A stretch of 64,000 bases of DNA. Source: Nodosilinea sp. WJT8-NPBG4. Its GTDB lineage: Bacteria; Cyanobacteriota; Cyanobacteriia; Phormidesmidales; Phormidesmidaceae. The stretch covers positions 1 to 64,000 of the forward strand of contig JAHHHQ010000054.1 of assembly GCA_019359285.1 (NCBI GenBank), written 5' to 3'. Below the pieces are notes generated by a model. That model saw only the letters and a program-made list of their open reading frames with translations. It had not been told where the DNA came from and did no database searches. A program made the translations under genes and the position numbers. Positions 63,700 to 64,000 of the stretch are shown here, piece after piece; positions within the stretch are counted from its first letter, which is position 1, and every line of letters starts with the position of its first letter.

Positions 63700-64000
63700 A
63701 TGACCAAGCTGAAGATTAAGCGGCGCCGGGAATCGAGTGCTCCCGGAGAGACCGAGCTGATTATTGAAGCAGGCCGCACAGAGAAAAACTACTGGCAAGA
63801 TATCTGGCGCTATCGAGAGCTGTTTTATTTCTTAGCCTGGCGCGATATTTTAGTGCGCTACAAGCAAACTGCTATTGGAGTGGCGTGGGCGCTCATTCGG
63901 CCATTTCTGACGATGGTGGTGTTTACAGTGGTGTTTGGCCGTCTAGCCAACTTGCCATCAGATGGCGTGCCCTATCCCATTTTAGTGTTTTCGGCTATGC
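63700..64000 (+). CDS. ABC-2 permease, polysaccharide export (Wzm type), N-terminal part
   Basis: Starts at ATG 63700 and runs off the window after 100 codons. A cytosolic N-terminus with ELIIEAGR is followed by YWQDIWRYRELFYFLAWRDI, VRYKQTAIGVAWALIRP and FLTMVVFTVVFGRLANLPSD. These are the standard start of O-antigen/teichoic-acid ABC-2 exporters. It should pair with a Wzt-type ATPase encoded beyond the window. Confidence 0.9.
   Translation, partial: MTKLKIKRRRESSAPGETELIIEAGRTEKNYWQDIWRYRELFYFLAWRDILVRYKQTAIGVAWALIRPFLTMVVFTVVFGRLANLPSDGVPYPILVFSAM

Overview
This window is chromosomal DNA of a cyanobacterium, most like the filamentous Leptolyngbya / Nodosilinea / Phormidium type. The sequence is rich in GCGATCGC (HIP1) octamers. 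It encodes cyanobacterial marker proteins: an omega-3 desaturase of the DesB type, a Psb32-like thylakoid protein, a large glutamate synthase with no small-subunit gene beside it, an RNase E ending in the arginine-rich PNPase-binding tail, a ClpP2-ClpX pair and an EGY-type site-2 protease. No genus can be fixed from the sequence alone.

Layout. 1-2972: end of an IS982-family insertion sequence, then a leftward operon of two GT2 glycosyltransferases and a WcaF-like acetyltransferase. 3127-7354: desB, a cytosolic alpha-amylase and an AEC transporter, all leftward. 7355-9162: a small cyanobacterial regulator-like protein (possibly coupled to an unannotated 58-codon ORF) and a Psb32-like protein. 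9397-13031: a membrane-anchored polysaccharide deacetylase / phosphodiester glycosidase fusion, pheA, and a Lon-N-domain protein that overlaps pheA tail to tail. 13177-18137: the leftward str operon rpsL-rpsG-fusA-tuf-rpsJ with a clear terminator. 18269-21272: an IscA-type protein, a PMI-type cupin and a second phosphodiester glycosidase. 21734-29900: glutamate synthase, a 59-residue basic protein, a renalase-like flavoprotein, and a YaaW / J-domain / DUF3143 cluster.

29900-33150 is the accessory part of the window. It is richer in A+T and low in genes. It holds a MITE-like element, a structured intergenic stretch ending in a terminator, an orphan membrane protein, a short relic of a tyrosine recombinase, tRNA-Leu(UAG), and three decayed gene relics: an IS200/IS605-like end, a DUF2235-type hydrolase and a cyanobacterial sensory domain. 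This looks like the scar of an element that used the tRNA as its attachment site.

33155-41051 is an RNA-decay and lysine/cell-wall block on the minus strand (asd, dapA, rnj, rne, rnhB). 41377-47282 is the proteostasis operon tig / clpP2-clpX, continued by an alpha/beta hydrolase and bioA; these last two may act together in biotin synthesis. 47306-53932 is mixed: DUF29, transglutaminase, pentapeptide-repeat membrane protein, EGY-like protease, 2-oxoglutarate oxygenase and parvulin-like isomerase.

54071-64000 is an exopolysaccharide secretion locus: an OPX export protein, a Wzc-like chain-length regulator/tyrosine kinase, a 687-residue Pro/Ala-rich protein ending in a predicted outer-membrane beta-barrel, a secreted 336-residue protein, a GT4 glycosyltransferase, a small zinc-ribbon-like protein and the start of a Wzm-type ABC permease. 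The barrel protein and its secreted neighbour are the best candidates for an undescribed part of a known type of machine.
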